Below, one piece after another: positions 6,767 through 15,372 of a stretch of DNA of 33,191 bases. A model generated the notes under the pieces. That model made no database searches and was not told where the DNA came from. It saw only the letters and a program-made list of their open reading frames with translations. The stretch's first letter is position 1; each line of letters starts with the position of its first letter. Source of the stretch: Polaromonas sp. (lineage in GTDB: Bacteria > Pseudomonadota > Gammaproteobacteria > Burkholderiales > Burkholderiaceae_C). The DNA is taken from contig PNML01000030.1 of assembly GCA_013823635.1 (NCBI GenBank), positions 1 through 33,191 of the forward strand, given 5' to 3'. The translations under genes and the position numbers were made by a program.

Positions 6767-7957
6767 TCAGAGTGCAGCGGCCAGGCGCTTCACACCTTCG
6801 GTGATCTTGTCGGTGCCCACCGTGGCAAAGCTGACGCGGAAGGTGGCGTGGTCGGGCTGGCTGGCGAAAAACGGGGTGCCGGGCACAAAGGCCACGCCCT
6901 GCTCAATGGCCCGCTTGGCAAAATCGTTGCCGTTGGCCACCTTGCCCCCCGCACCGGTCAGGCGCGCCCAGACGAACAGGCCGCCCTGGGGGGGCACGAA
7001 GCTCACGGCATCGCCCAGGTCGGCGCGCAGGGCCGTGCACATGGTTTGCGCCCTATCGGCATACACCGCCCGCACCTTGGCCAGCGTGGCGGGCATGCGG
7101 CCCGCAGCAGCCAGGTACTGCGCGGCGGTGGCCTGGGCAAAGGTGCTGGTGTGCGCATCGCTGAACTGTTTGCACATGGTGGCTTTGCCCAGCAGCTCAG
7201 GCGGTGCCACCATCCAGCCCACGCGCAGGCCGGGCGACAGCACCTTGCTCAAACTGCCGCAGTGCGCCAGCAACTCGCGGCTGCCGGGCACGCCCTCGCT
7301 CAGGGCCAGCAGGCTGGGCGGCGGGGCCTGGTCAAAGTACAGGTCGCCATAGGGGTCGTCCTCCACCACCAGGGTGTGGTATTTAACGGCCAGCTCCAGC
7401 ACGCGGCGGCGGCGTTCCAGGCTGAGGGTGGCGCCGCTGGGGTTGCCAAACGTGGGGATCAGGTACACCAGCTTGGGTTTGTGCTCGGCCATCAGCGCCT
7501 CCAGCGCGTCGGTCTGCACCCCGTCGCCGTCGATGGGGGCGGAAATCAGCTCCGCCCCGTAGAGGCGAAAGCACTGGATGGTGGCCAGAAAGGTCGGGCC
7601 TTCGACAATGACCTTGTCGCCCGGGGAAATCATGGTTTTGCCCAGCAGGTCCAGCGCCTGCTGGCTGCCGGTGGTGACGATGAGCTGGTCCGCCGCCACG
7701 CTGGCGCCCTTGGCCTGCATGAAGGCAGCCAGTTGCTCGCGCAGGGGGTTGTAGCCCTCGGTCGCACCGTACTGCAATGCGGCCCCCGGGTCGGCGCTCA
7801 GGGCACTGTTGGCGGCTTCGCGGATGCCGTCCACGTCGAACAAGGCCGCATCAGGGAATCCGCCGGCAAAGCTGATGATGCCGGGCTTGCCCAGCAGCTT
7901 GAACAGCTCGCGGATGGCGGAGGTTTCGACGTTGTTGAGGCGATCGGCAAATTGCAT
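6767..7957 (-). CDS. PLP-dependent aminotransferase, class I/II (2-aminoadipate/MocR-like group)
   Basis: This 396-residue fold-type I aminotransferase shows ISFAGGFPD near the start, QYGATEGYNPLRE, TTGSQQALDL, PTFGNPSG (Asn172), EDDPYGDL (Asp201, Tyr203), and SLSKVLSPGLRVGW with the PLP Lys238 and Arg245. It belongs to the group that includes LysN-type 2-aminoadipate aminotransferases and the catalytic half of MocR regulators, but there is no DNA-binding domain. The true amino donor cannot be read from sequence. It is divergent from the HDOD gene across 122 bases, which must hold both promoters, and leads the run towards trpB2, suggesting a role in amino-acid or aromatic metabolism. Confidence 0.92.
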   Translation of the reverse strand: MQFADRLNNVETSAIRELFKLLGKPGIISFAGGFPDAALFDVDGIREAANSALSADPGAALQYGATEGYNPLREQLAAFMQAKGASVAADQLIVTTGSQQALDLLGKTMISPGDKVIVEGPTFLATIQCFRLYGAELISAPIDGDGVQTDALEALMAEHKPKLVYLIPTFGNPSGATLSLERRRRVLELAVKYHTLVVEDDPYGDLYFDQAPPPSLLALSEGVPGSRELLAHCGSLSKVLSPGLRVGWMVAPPELLGKATMCKQFSDAHTSTFAQATAAQYLAAAGRMPATLAKVRAVYADRAQTMCTALRADLGDAVSFVPPQGGLFVWARLTGAGGKVANGNDFAKRAIEQGVAFVPGTPFFASQPDHATFRVSFATVGTDKITEGVKRLAAAL

Positions 7958-8079
7958 GGTGGGTCTGTCGGTTGGATTCGAGGTTGCTCATTTTCCACAA
8001 CTCACCCACCGCTGCCGAAACCGCCCTCCAGCGGTGTTACAAAGCAGTCTTCACAACTCCACACGCGCAAGGCAACTGC

Positions 8080-8898
8080 ATGCAAACCATTGAACAGTTC
8101 ATGGAAGGTATCAAGCTCCCCACCATGCCCGAGGTGGCTCAGAGCCTCATTCGCACGCTGAATGACGACGACATCCCGTTTGAAAAAGTTCGCTTGGCCA
8201 TTTCCAAAGACCCTGCCCTCACCGCCAAGCTGATTCGCCTGGCCAACAGCGCACGTTTCGGCCTGCCCCGCACGGTGTCATCGCTGGACGATGCCATCAC
8301 GCTGGTGGGCCTGAACCAGGTGCGCACGCTGGGTCTGGCCGCCTGCATGAGCGATGCCTGCCCCGTGGTGCCCGGCATCAACCGCGAAGACTATTGGAAA
8401 GAAAGCATGGCCTGTGCCGGCTTCTCCCAGTGGCTGGCCAAGGCCGTGGGCACCGATGCGCAGCAGTCTTGGCTGACCGGCTTCATGGCGCGCCTGGGGG
8501 AACTCATCATCGGCCAGAAAACCCCCGCGCTCATTGACGTGATTGAACAGTTGCCCCACCACCCCGGCGGCCGCTGGGAGCGCGAAAAGTTGCAGCTGGG
8601 TTTCACCGAAGGCCATGTGTCCGCCGAACTGGCCCGCAAATGGAATTTCCCCGCTGACGTGGTGCAGGCACTGGCCGCCAGCTCAGAGCCGCTGGAGAGC
8701 AAGCCCTTCAGCCGCCTGGGGGCCATCGTGCACATTGCCACGCTGCTGGCTGAAATAGGCATCGAAGAAAGCAAAACCGCCGAAGAAACCATTGATGCGT
8801 TGCCGGCCGATGTCCTCACCAAGCTGCAGTTGAACCACGACTGGCTGAAGGACAACCTCCCTGACGCCGCCTTGTTTGCGGACACTTCGGGTCTGTGA
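8080..8898 (+). CDS. HDOD-domain protein
   Basis: The 272-residue protein consists essentially of one HDOD domain: LPTMPEVAQSLIRTL, the segment ISKDPALTAKLIRLANSARFGLPRTVSSLDDAI, and LVGLNQVRTLGLA. HDOD domains look like HD phosphohydrolases that have lost metal ligands and commonly act in signalling, motility, stress or cyclic-di-GMP networks as protein-binding modules. No attached sensor, EAL or GGDEF domain is present. AAGG seven bases before ATG 8080 supports this start; upstream codons lack family-like sequence. nth starts 16 bases after the stop, so the two may be co-transcribed. Domain call is firm, role unknown. Confidence 0.9.
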   Translation: MQTIEQFMEGIKLPTMPEVAQSLIRTLNDDDIPFEKVRLAISKDPALTAKLIRLANSARFGLPRTVSSLDDAITLVGLNQVRTLGLAACMSDACPVVPGINREDYWKESMACAGFSQWLAKAVGTDAQQSWLTGFMARLGELIIGQKTPALIDVIEQLPHHPGGRWEREKLQLGFTEGHVSAELARKWNFPADVVQALAASSEPLESKPFSRLGAIVHIATLLAEIGIEESKTAEETIDALPADVLTKLQLNHDWLKDNLPDAALFADTSGL

Positions 8899-8914
8899 GC
8901 CCAGCATCCAGGCC

Positions 8915-9550
8915 ATGAAAGCCGCCGCCGTTCACGCGTTCTTCAGCACCTTGCGGGCTGCCAACCCGGCGCCGGTGACGGAGCTGGAGTACACCAGCGT
9001 GTTCGAACTGCTGGCCGCTGTGCTGCTGTCGGCACAGGCCACGGACGTGAGCGTGAACAAAGCCACCCGCGGCCTGTTCGCGGTGGCCAACACGCCAGCC
9101 CAGGTGCTGGCGTTGGGACAGGCCGGGTTGGAAGCCCACATACAGACGATTGGCCTGTTCCGCAGCAAGGCCCGCCACCTCTTGGCCACCTGCCGCATCC
9201 TGCTGGAAGAACACGGTGGACAGGTGCCCCGCACACGGGAGGCGCTGCAAGCCCTGCCAGGGGTTGGCCGCAAGACCGCCAATGTGGTGCTCAATGCGGC
9301 ATTCGGTGAGCCCACCATGGCGGTGGACACCCACATCTTCAGGGTCAGCAACCGCACCGGGCTGGCGCCGGGCAAAACACCCCTCGAAGTGGAGATGAAA
9401 CTGCTCAAACGCATCCCGGCGGAGTTTTTGGTGGATGCTCACCACTGGCTCATCCTGCATGGCCGCTACGTGTGCAAAGCGCGCTCCCCCCTGTGCAGCA
9501 CCTGTGCGGTGGTGCGATGGTGTGACACCGGGCGCAAAATTGCCACCTAA
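8915..9550 (+). CDS. nth: endonuclease III
   Basis: A 211-residue DNA glycosylase/AP lyase that removes oxidised pyrimidines in base-excision repair. The helix-hairpin-helix LPGVGRKTANVVL carries the catalytic Lys120, and VDTHIFRVSNR carries Asp138. Four cysteines (187, 194, 197, 203) in the spacing C-x6-C-x2-C-x5-C bind the 4Fe-4S cluster. Residue numbering matches the E. coli enzyme exactly, so the ATG at 8915 is well supported. The gene lies directly before the EPS cluster; the export gene's frame has an ATG one base after the nth stop, so read-through from nth into the EPS block is possible. Confidence 0.97.
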   Translation: MKAAAVHAFFSTLRAANPAPVTELEYTSVFELLAAVLLSAQATDVSVNKATRGLFAVANTPAQVLALGQAGLEAHIQTIGLFRSKARHLLATCRILLEEHGGQVPRTREALQALPGVGRKTANVVLNAAFGEPTMAVDTHIFRVSNRTGLAPGKTPLEVEMKLLKRIPAEFLVDAHHWLILHGRYVCKARSPLCSTCAVVRWCDTGRKIAT

Positions 9551-9587
9551 AATGAAGCGCTCACCCGGCGCGTTGCGCCAACCCCCT

Positions 9588-10538
9588 ATGCACACCCACC
9601 TGCCCACACCGTCCACTTTCTTGCGCCAGGCCCGGCGGGCGGTCAGCCTGCTGTTGATCGGATGCAGTCTGGCCGGTGCAGTCCATGCCCAAACCCTGCG
9701 CGCCACCCCGGCCTTGACCGCTCTGCCAGACGAAGAAGCGGTGCGCGCTTTTCGCATACTCAACGGCACAGACGCCAACACCAAGGCAGCCGCGGATGCC
9801 ACAGCCACACTGGGACTGGGTGACCAAATCCAGATCACGGTGTTTGGGCAGCCCGACATGTCCGCGGAAGTCACCGTGGGTGAGGCTGGCACCATCATGC
9901 TGCCGCTGGTGGGCCTGCTGAAGGTGGCCGATCTCACATCGGCACAGATCGAAGCCCTGATTGCCACCCGCCTGCGCGATGGTGGCTACCTGCAAAACCC
10001 CAGTGTGGCGGTGCAAATTCGACAAATTCGCAGCCAGATGATTTCCGTGCTCGGCGAAGTCCAGCGCCCAGGCCGCTTTCCCCTGCAGGGGCGCATGACG
10101 GTGCTGGAAGCGCTGGCCAGTGCGGGGGGCATGACACAACGTGCCGACCGCAAGGCGGTGGTGTTGCGCCGCGCCGCGCCCGGCAAGGGCAACACCACCC
10201 AGCGGATGGAATTTGGCATTCAGCTGGATCAGGCCAACGCCAACGACCGAGCGCCCCTGGACATGGCCCTGGTCAACGACGACGTGGTGTTTGTGGGCAC
10301 CCAAAAACAGTTCTATGTGAACGGTGAGGTCAGGCGCCCAGGCGCTTACCCCATGGAACCCGGTCTCAACGTCATGAAAGCCCTGTCCATCAGTGGCGGG
10401 GTCAGTGAACGCGGCTCCATTCGGCGCCTCCGGCTGCATCGGCTGGACGCGCAGAAAGTGTTGCGCGAAATCCCGGCCCAACCCGCCACGGAGTTACAGG
10501 CAGACGATGTCCTGTATGTGGAAGAGCGCCTGTTCTGA
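9588..10538 (+). CDS. epsE: polysaccharide export protein, Wza/EpsE family
   Basis: This outer-membrane-associated protein (316 residues from ATG 9588; 328 if ATG 9552 is used) should form the export channel of the EPS machine. It has a signal peptide (RRAVSLLLIGCSLAGAVHA); LLIGC resembles a lipobox, so it may be a lipoprotein, though cleavage after VHA is also possible. A poly-export domain follows (LGLGDQIQITVFGQPDM, then TIMLPLVGLLKVADLT), then two SLBB-like segments beginning ISVLGEVQRPGRFPL and FYVNGEVRRPGAYPM. Its small size fits the EpsE type. Neither possible start has a clear ribosome binding site. The chain-length gene follows after 26 bases. Confidence 0.92.
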   Translation: MHTHLPTPSTFLRQARRAVSLLLIGCSLAGAVHAQTLRATPALTALPDEEAVRAFRILNGTDANTKAAADATATLGLGDQIQITVFGQPDMSAEVTVGEAGTIMLPLVGLLKVADLTSAQIEALIATRLRDGGYLQNPSVAVQIRQIRSQMISVLGEVQRPGRFPLQGRMTVLEALASAGGMTQRADRKAVVLRRAAPGKGNTTQRMEFGIQLDQANANDRAPLDMALVNDDVVFVGTQKQFYVNGEVRRPGAYPMEPGLNVMKALSISGGVSERGSIRRLRLHRLDAQKVLREIPAQPATELQADDVLYVEERLF

Positions 10539-10564
10539 CCCCCCTCAACCGACCCCTCCGCCAC

Positions 10565-11941
10565 ATGCCACAGACCCACACCGATCCGGGGATTTCGCTG
10601 GTGCAGCTGGGCGCCATGCTGGCTGCCCGCAAAACCCTGATGGTTTTGATCCTGCTGGCCACCGTGGCCCTGGCCGTGGCAGCCTCTGTCCTGCTGCCCA
10701 AAACCTACACCGCCACGGCGGAGCTGTTCATCGACTACCGCGCCAGCGACCCCATTGCCGGGCGGCAGTTCTCTCCCATGCAGGACGAGAGTTACATGCA
10801 AACCCAGATGGACATCCTGCGCAGCGAAGATGTGGCCCGCCATGTCATCGCGACCACCGGCATGATGTCCACAGACAAGACCAAAGAGAGCATCGCCAAA
10901 CTGGGCGAAGCAACGGTTCGCAGCCAGCTGTCCACACAGGTACTCAAGTCACTGGAAATCATCCCCCGGCGCAGCAGCCGCGTGCTGGAGTTGAAATTTT
11001 CGGCCAACGACCCGCTGCTGGCCCGTGATGCGTTGAATGCGGCCATCAAGGGCTACATGGACATCAACACCCGCATCCACTCGGCCCCGGCCAAGTCTCG
11101 TCAGGAACAGTACAGCGGCCAGCTGCAGGCCCTGCAGGCCGAAATTGACCGCATACAAACCGAAATCACGAACTACCAACAACAAGCGGGCATCCTGGAC
11201 ACCGACGAGCGCCTGGACACGGGCTCCCGCCAGTACAACGAGCTGAGCTCACGACTCGCCGGCCTGCAGGCCTCTCAGGCGGAGGCGGCAGCCCGTCGGC
11301 GCGCCATCCAGGTCCAGATTGCCAATGGCACCCGCCCCGCCGATGTGCCGGAAATTTCCCGGCACGAAGGCATCCGGGACATCAAGCTCAGGCTCATCGA
11401 ACTCAACAGCCGCATCGCCGATGCGGCGGGCGTGCTGGGCAGCAACCACCCCCGGTTCAAGGCACTGCAAAACGACAAGGCCGCCATGGAAGATCTGTTG
11501 GCCCGCGAGTCCCGCAGCGTGCTCAAATCGCTGGAAATGGATGACCAGCGTTTTGCCGATCAGGCAGGCCGCCTGGGGGCAGACCTCCAGCAACGCCAGC
11601 AGGCCTTGCTGGAAATGAAAAAGCACCGGGATGTCATTGCCTCCTACCAACGGCAACTCGCCAGCGTGCAACAGGTATACACCTCGGCGGTGCAGAAATA
11701 CGATGAAATCCTGATGGCCAGCAACGTCGACAGCCCCAACATGGCGGTGTTGCAGTGGGCCGAAAAACCCCACAAACACTCCAAGCCGCTGTTGTTCAAC
11801 AACGTGCTGTTCAGCATTCCCGCTGGGTTGATGCTGGCCCTGCTCAGTGCGCTGTTGCTGGAGTTTGCACACCGTCGGGTGCGTTGTGTGGAAGACCTGC
11901 AAACCAGCCTGCCTGTGCCCGTTCTGGGAGGACTGACATGA
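10565..11941 (+). CDS. epsF: chain-length determinant protein, Wzz/EpsF family
   Basis: This 458-residue inner-membrane protein sets polymer length and links synthesis to export. It has an N-terminal helix (MVLILLATVALAVAASVLL, about residues 23-41), a periplasmic Wzz region starting TYTATAELFIDYR, a long coiled-coil middle rich in Gln and Ala, and a second helix at about 414-434. After this it ends with a short cytoplasmic stretch closing PVPVLGGL, which in fused Wzc-type proteins leads straight into the kinase domain. Here the kinase is a separate gene whose ATG overlaps this stop as ATGA, so the two products are probably made in fixed ratio as a split Wzc. Confidence 0.93.
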   Translation: MPQTHTDPGISLVQLGAMLAARKTLMVLILLATVALAVAASVLLPKTYTATAELFIDYRASDPIAGRQFSPMQDESYMQTQMDILRSEDVARHVIATTGMMSTDKTKESIAKLGEATVRSQLSTQVLKSLEIIPRRSSRVLELKFSANDPLLARDALNAAIKGYMDINTRIHSAPAKSRQEQYSGQLQALQAEIDRIQTEITNYQQQAGILDTDERLDTGSRQYNELSSRLAGLQASQAEAAARRRAIQVQIANGTRPADVPEISRHEGIRDIKLRLIELNSRIADAAGVLGSNHPRFKALQNDKAAMEDLLARESRSVLKSLEMDDQRFADQAGRLGADLQQRQQALLEMKKHRDVIASYQRQLASVQQVYTSAVQKYDEILMASNVDSPNMAVLQWAEKPHKHSKPLLFNNVLFSIPAGLMLALLSALLLEFAHRRVRCVEDLQTSLPVPVLGGLT

Positions 11942-13008
11942 ACTCCCCCATACCCAGCAGCAAGGCGGGCGAGCCCTACTCACCCATCGTCGAGCACGGC
12001 GAGGTGGGCGACACCTCCAACCTGCACAGCCGTTTTTCGGACGACGAGGTGTCGGCCTTTGGCGACCAGGCCGGCGGGCGCGAGGTCAGCCCCGAAGAGA
12101 TGATGGGCCGCATGGGCCAGGCCTTTGTCAACGCCAAGAAGCTGACGCAGGAAGAAGTCACCCGCATCATCCAGATCCAGCGTCGGCGGCGCATCCGCTT
12201 TGGTGAAGCGGCCATCAAACTTGGCTTGTTGACAGAAGCCGACATCCACGAGGTGCTGGCCCAACAGTTCAACTACGAGACGGTGGCCCGTCACCCCAGC
12301 GGAAGTCACAAAAAAATCAGCAGCCGCCTGCTCATCGCCCACAGCCCCTACAGCGCCGAGGCCGAGGCCATCCGGCGCTTTCGTTCTGAAATCCTGTTGC
12401 GCGTGGGCGAGCGTGATTGCATGGTGTTCGCCCTGGTCAGCCCGGGCACCAAAGAGGGTAAAAGCCATTTGGCCGCCAGCTTGGCCATTGCCTTTTCGCA
12501 GTTGAACCTGAAAACACTGTTGATCGACGCCAACCTGCGCAAACCCGCCCAGCACCAGTTTTTTGACCTGCCCAACAAAACCGGCGTGTCCACCATGCTG
12601 GCGGGGCGAACGCTGGCCACCCTGGACCTTGCCCACACCATCAACAACAACCTGCATGTCATCACCGCCGGGCCCAAGCCACCCAACCCCATCGAAATCC
12701 TGAATGCACCGGCCGTCAGTGACTTGATTGAACGGGTGAAGGAAGACGTGAAGGTCATCATCCTTGACACGCCGCCGACCCGCGTGGGCTCTGATGCCCA
12801 GATCATTGCACCCCAGGCCGGGCTGGCCATCATGATCTGCCGCAAAGACCAAACCAGCCTGAGTGATTTGCGCCAAGCCTACCGCGACATGGAAACAGCC
12901 AGTGTGCCGGTGCTGGGCTCGTTCTACAACGATGTGCCCGACGTGCTCTCCGAGTCTGCGGGTTGGTTGCGGCGCCTGCTGGGCCGGTTTGGTGGCAAAA
13001 CCAGCTGA
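11938..13008 (+). CDS. epsG: EpsG-type BY-kinase with N-terminal MshEN-like motif pair
   Basis: The 356-residue cytoplasmic protein has a P-loop BY-kinase domain: Walker A around SPGTKEGKS (168-176), Walker A' LLIDANLRKP (194-203) and Walker B VIILDTPP (Asp277). It partners the Wzz-like protein encoded just before it, with which it overlaps as ATGA. In front of the kinase, residues 58-81 and 87-110 are two 24-residue units spaced by five residues (RRRRI). Each starts R-x-G and ends in Gln, as in MshEN domains of type II secretion and pilus ATPases, which bind cyclic-di-GMP. Unit 1 has Lys67 where the second Gly is expected; unit 2 fits fully apart from Phe and Ala at two hydrophobic sites. 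The C-terminus (RLLGRFGGKTS) has no tyrosine cluster, unlike classical Wzc. Confidence 0.92.
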   Translation: MNSPIPSSKAGEPYSPIVEHGEVGDTSNLHSRFSDDEVSAFGDQAGGREVSPEEMMGRMGQAFVNAKKLTQEEVTRIIQIQRRRRIRFGEAAIKLGLLTEADIHEVLAQQFNYETVARHPSGSHKKISSRLLIAHSPYSAEAEAIRRFRSEILLRVGERDCMVFALVSPGTKEGKSHLAASLAIAFSQLNLKTLLIDANLRKPAQHQFFDLPNKTGVSTMLAGRTLATLDLAHTINNNLHVITAGPKPPNPIEILNAPAVSDLIERVKEDVKVIILDTPPTRVGSDAQIIAPQAGLAIMICRKDQTSLSDLRQAYRDMETASVPVLGSFYNDVPDVLSESAGWLRRLLGRFGGKTS

Positions 13009-13017
13009 GAGCCCGGC

Positions 13018-15372
13018 GTGACGACGTCGATGCCGCACCCCCTGGCATGCCTGCTTGGCGCATGGCTGTGCTGTTGGGGCAGTGGCGCACAAGCGCAATC
13101 CCACGTCGTGCTGTCAGGCACCTGGGGACGGTTTGTTCAAGCAGCTGACCAGAGCGGGCTCAACCAACCCCTGACCCCAGCGGACAGACTCACCGTGGTG
13201 GGGCCGCACTTCATGCGCGTGGGACCGGACAACAAACCCGCCACGCGCGACGATGAGCGGGTGCGCCTGTTTGGCGTCAACCTGTCCCACGAGGCCAATT
13301 TTCCAGCGCCCGAACGCGCCAAGGAAGTGGCGGCCACGCTTCGGAGCCTGGGTTTCAATGCGGTGCGCCTTCACCACATGGACACGCTGCCCACCGACGA
13401 CCCGCAATCGTTCAAGAGCAGCCTGACGCAGGGGCCCTACCCCAGCCTGCACACGGGGGCTTTGAACCGGCTCAAGCAGTTCATTCCTGCACTGAAGCAA
13501 GAGGGCATTTACGTCAACCTGAACCTCATGGTGGGCTACCAGTTCCGCCCCGAGCAAGACCAGGTGCCCGCGCTGGACAACCAAGGTACCCCACCGGACC
13601 GCGGCTCCCCGGTCCACCTGTTCCATCCCCGGTTGGTGGAGTTGCAGACCCTGCACGCCCGCCGTTTGTTGGCCCACTTGAACCTGGGCAATGACCCTGT
13701 GCTGGCACAGGTGGAGCTGGTCAACGAATCCTCGCTGGCGGCCGCCTGGCTGCACTGGGACCGTGGGTACTGGGACCGCCAGATCCGAGGCCCCTACGCA
13801 CAAGAGCTGACGCGCCAGTGGCATGCCTGGGCACTGGCCAGATATGGCAATGCCAAGGCCGCGTGTGCAACTTGGGGAACCTGCGACGACACCTTGCCCG
13901 GCATCCTCAGCCCGGCCAAGGCAGACGGCCTGCTGCTCGGCACACCCGGCGGCGGAACCTACGCCCGGCTGAAACAAAAGGCCGAGGACAGCGTGCAGAA
14001 ACTTGCCAACCAATTGGGGCTGGGGAGCAGCAAGTCGTCCAAACCGAACGCCATCCACCCCTTGCTGCGCGATTTTTTGACATTTGTGGTGGATACCGAC
14101 CGCCGATTCATGGACAGACTGCGCGACGTGGTCCGCGCTGCCACCCGGCCCGATCTGCCCGTCACCGGCACCCAGGCCAACTTCGGCGGGCCCCTCAACC
14201 TCCTGTCCCACACCCAGATGGACTATGTGGACGTGCACCACTACACCGACCATCCCGACTTTCCAGGGGGCTCGTGGTCCTGGACCGACTGGCGCATTCG
14301 CAACAGCGCCGTGGCTGGCCCGGAGTTCGTCAATTTGCTGAACCTGTCGGCCTACCGGGACCACGGTCGGCCCTTTGTGGTCAGCGAGTTCAGCCAGCCC
14401 TACCCCAACACCCAAGGCCACGACATCGTCCCGGTCATGGCCTTGCTGGGGGCGCAACAGGATTGGGACGGCCTGTACCTGTTCGACTATGTGGACGAGC
14501 ACCCCGACCGCAACACCCCCCATAACTTCAATTTGCAGGGCGATTGGGCGCGCGCCGCACTGGTGGGCTTGTCGGCCCGGATTTTCCGCTTGGCCACGGT
14601 GCCCGCACTGACGGCGACACAGGTCACCCCCCTGGAGCCCGAGGCGCTCTTGGTGGCGGCCAGCAAACGCCAGCGACCCGACGCACTGGAACTGTTCTGG
14701 CGCACAGACCTGAACATGGGCATCCCCCAAGGCCTGGCAAGCCGCCACGGTCATGGCCAGGACAAATCGACCGCATCCTCCCGCAGTGGGGCCATCGCGC
14801 CACCCGCGCTCAGGTACGTGGAAGACGAGCGTTTGCTCACGGCCGCCTCGCCACTGGTGGCGGCCATCATCGGAGAGGTCGCAGCGGACGACACCCGAGT
14901 GGCCGGCGACCTGTCGGTCAAGGCGGACCGGCGTGCACCCAAGCAGGCGGTGACGTTGTTGGCGCATTCGCTGGATGGGTTACCCCTGAGGAATGCCACG
15001 TCCATGTTGCTGGCCACACCCGCTTTTGTCGTCGGTTCCCAACCCGCCTCGCTGCCACCCCGACCCCAAAAACTCGTGCCTTACCGGGGCGACAAAGACT
15101 GGTGGACACTGGAACCCGCCCCCCCCCACCAGGGTGAGCCGTCTTCTCCCCGCTCGGCCATCGGGCCTTTGTGGCTGGAGCGCAAGCCCTTGCGGGTGAG
15201 CCTGGTTTCCTCGCACCCCCGCATCCGTGTCCACCCGCTGGGACCCCGGGGCGAACGCATGCCCGCCCTGCCCGATTCAGCGGTGCTCAAAACCCCCCAG
15301 GGATTTGAGATCGCACTGAACCAATCCAAAGAACAAACCGCCCTGTGGTTTGAAATTGTCCGCACACCATGA
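13018..15372 (+). CDS. secreted glycoside hydrolase, clan GH-A
   Basis: The 784-residue protein has a signal peptide (LACLLGAWLCCWGSGAQA) and a TIM-barrel hydrolase region to about residue 530. RLFGVNLSHEANF and LGFNAVRLHHMD mark the early strands. VELVNES supplies the probable acid/base Glu237 (preceded by Asn, as in clan GH-A) and FVVSEFSQP the probable nucleophile Glu457. The remaining ~250 residues look like beta-sandwich domains. GAGAG six bases before the GTG at 13018 supports that start; ATG 13030 is the alternative. Set between the kinase and the outer-membrane barrel, and overlapping the latter as ATGA, it probably trims or releases the polymer in the periplasm, as PslG does in Psl synthesis. 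GH family and substrate are not determined. Confidence 0.85.
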   Translation: MTTSMPHPLACLLGAWLCCWGSGAQAQSHVVLSGTWGRFVQAADQSGLNQPLTPADRLTVVGPHFMRVGPDNKPATRDDERVRLFGVNLSHEANFPAPERAKEVAATLRSLGFNAVRLHHMDTLPTDDPQSFKSSLTQGPYPSLHTGALNRLKQFIPALKQEGIYVNLNLMVGYQFRPEQDQVPALDNQGTPPDRGSPVHLFHPRLVELQTLHARRLLAHLNLGNDPVLAQVELVNESSLAAAWLHWDRGYWDRQIRGPYAQELTRQWHAWALARYGNAKAACATWGTCDDTLPGILSPAKADGLLLGTPGGGTYARLKQKAEDSVQKLANQLGLGSSKSSKPNAIHPLLRDFLTFVVDTDRRFMDRLRDVVRAATRPDLPVTGTQANFGGPLNLLSHTQMDYVDVHHYTDHPDFPGGSWSWTDWRIRNSAVAGPEFVNLLNLSAYRDHGRPFVVSEFSQPYPNTQGHDIVPVMALLGAQQDWDGLYLFDYVDEHPDRNTPHNFNLQGDWARAALVGLSARIFRLATVPALTATQVTPLEPEALLVAASKRQRPDALELFWRTDLNMGIPQGLASRHGHGQDKSTASSRSGAIAPPALRYVEDERLLTAASPLVAAIIGEVAADDTRVAGDLSVKADRRAPKQAVTLLAHSLDGLPLRNATSMLLATPAFVVGSQPASLPPRPQKLVPYRGDKDWWTLEPAPPHQGEPSSPRSAIGPLWLERKPLRVSLVSSHPRIRVHPLGPRGERMPALPDSAVLKTPQGFEIALNQSKEQTALWFEIVRTP

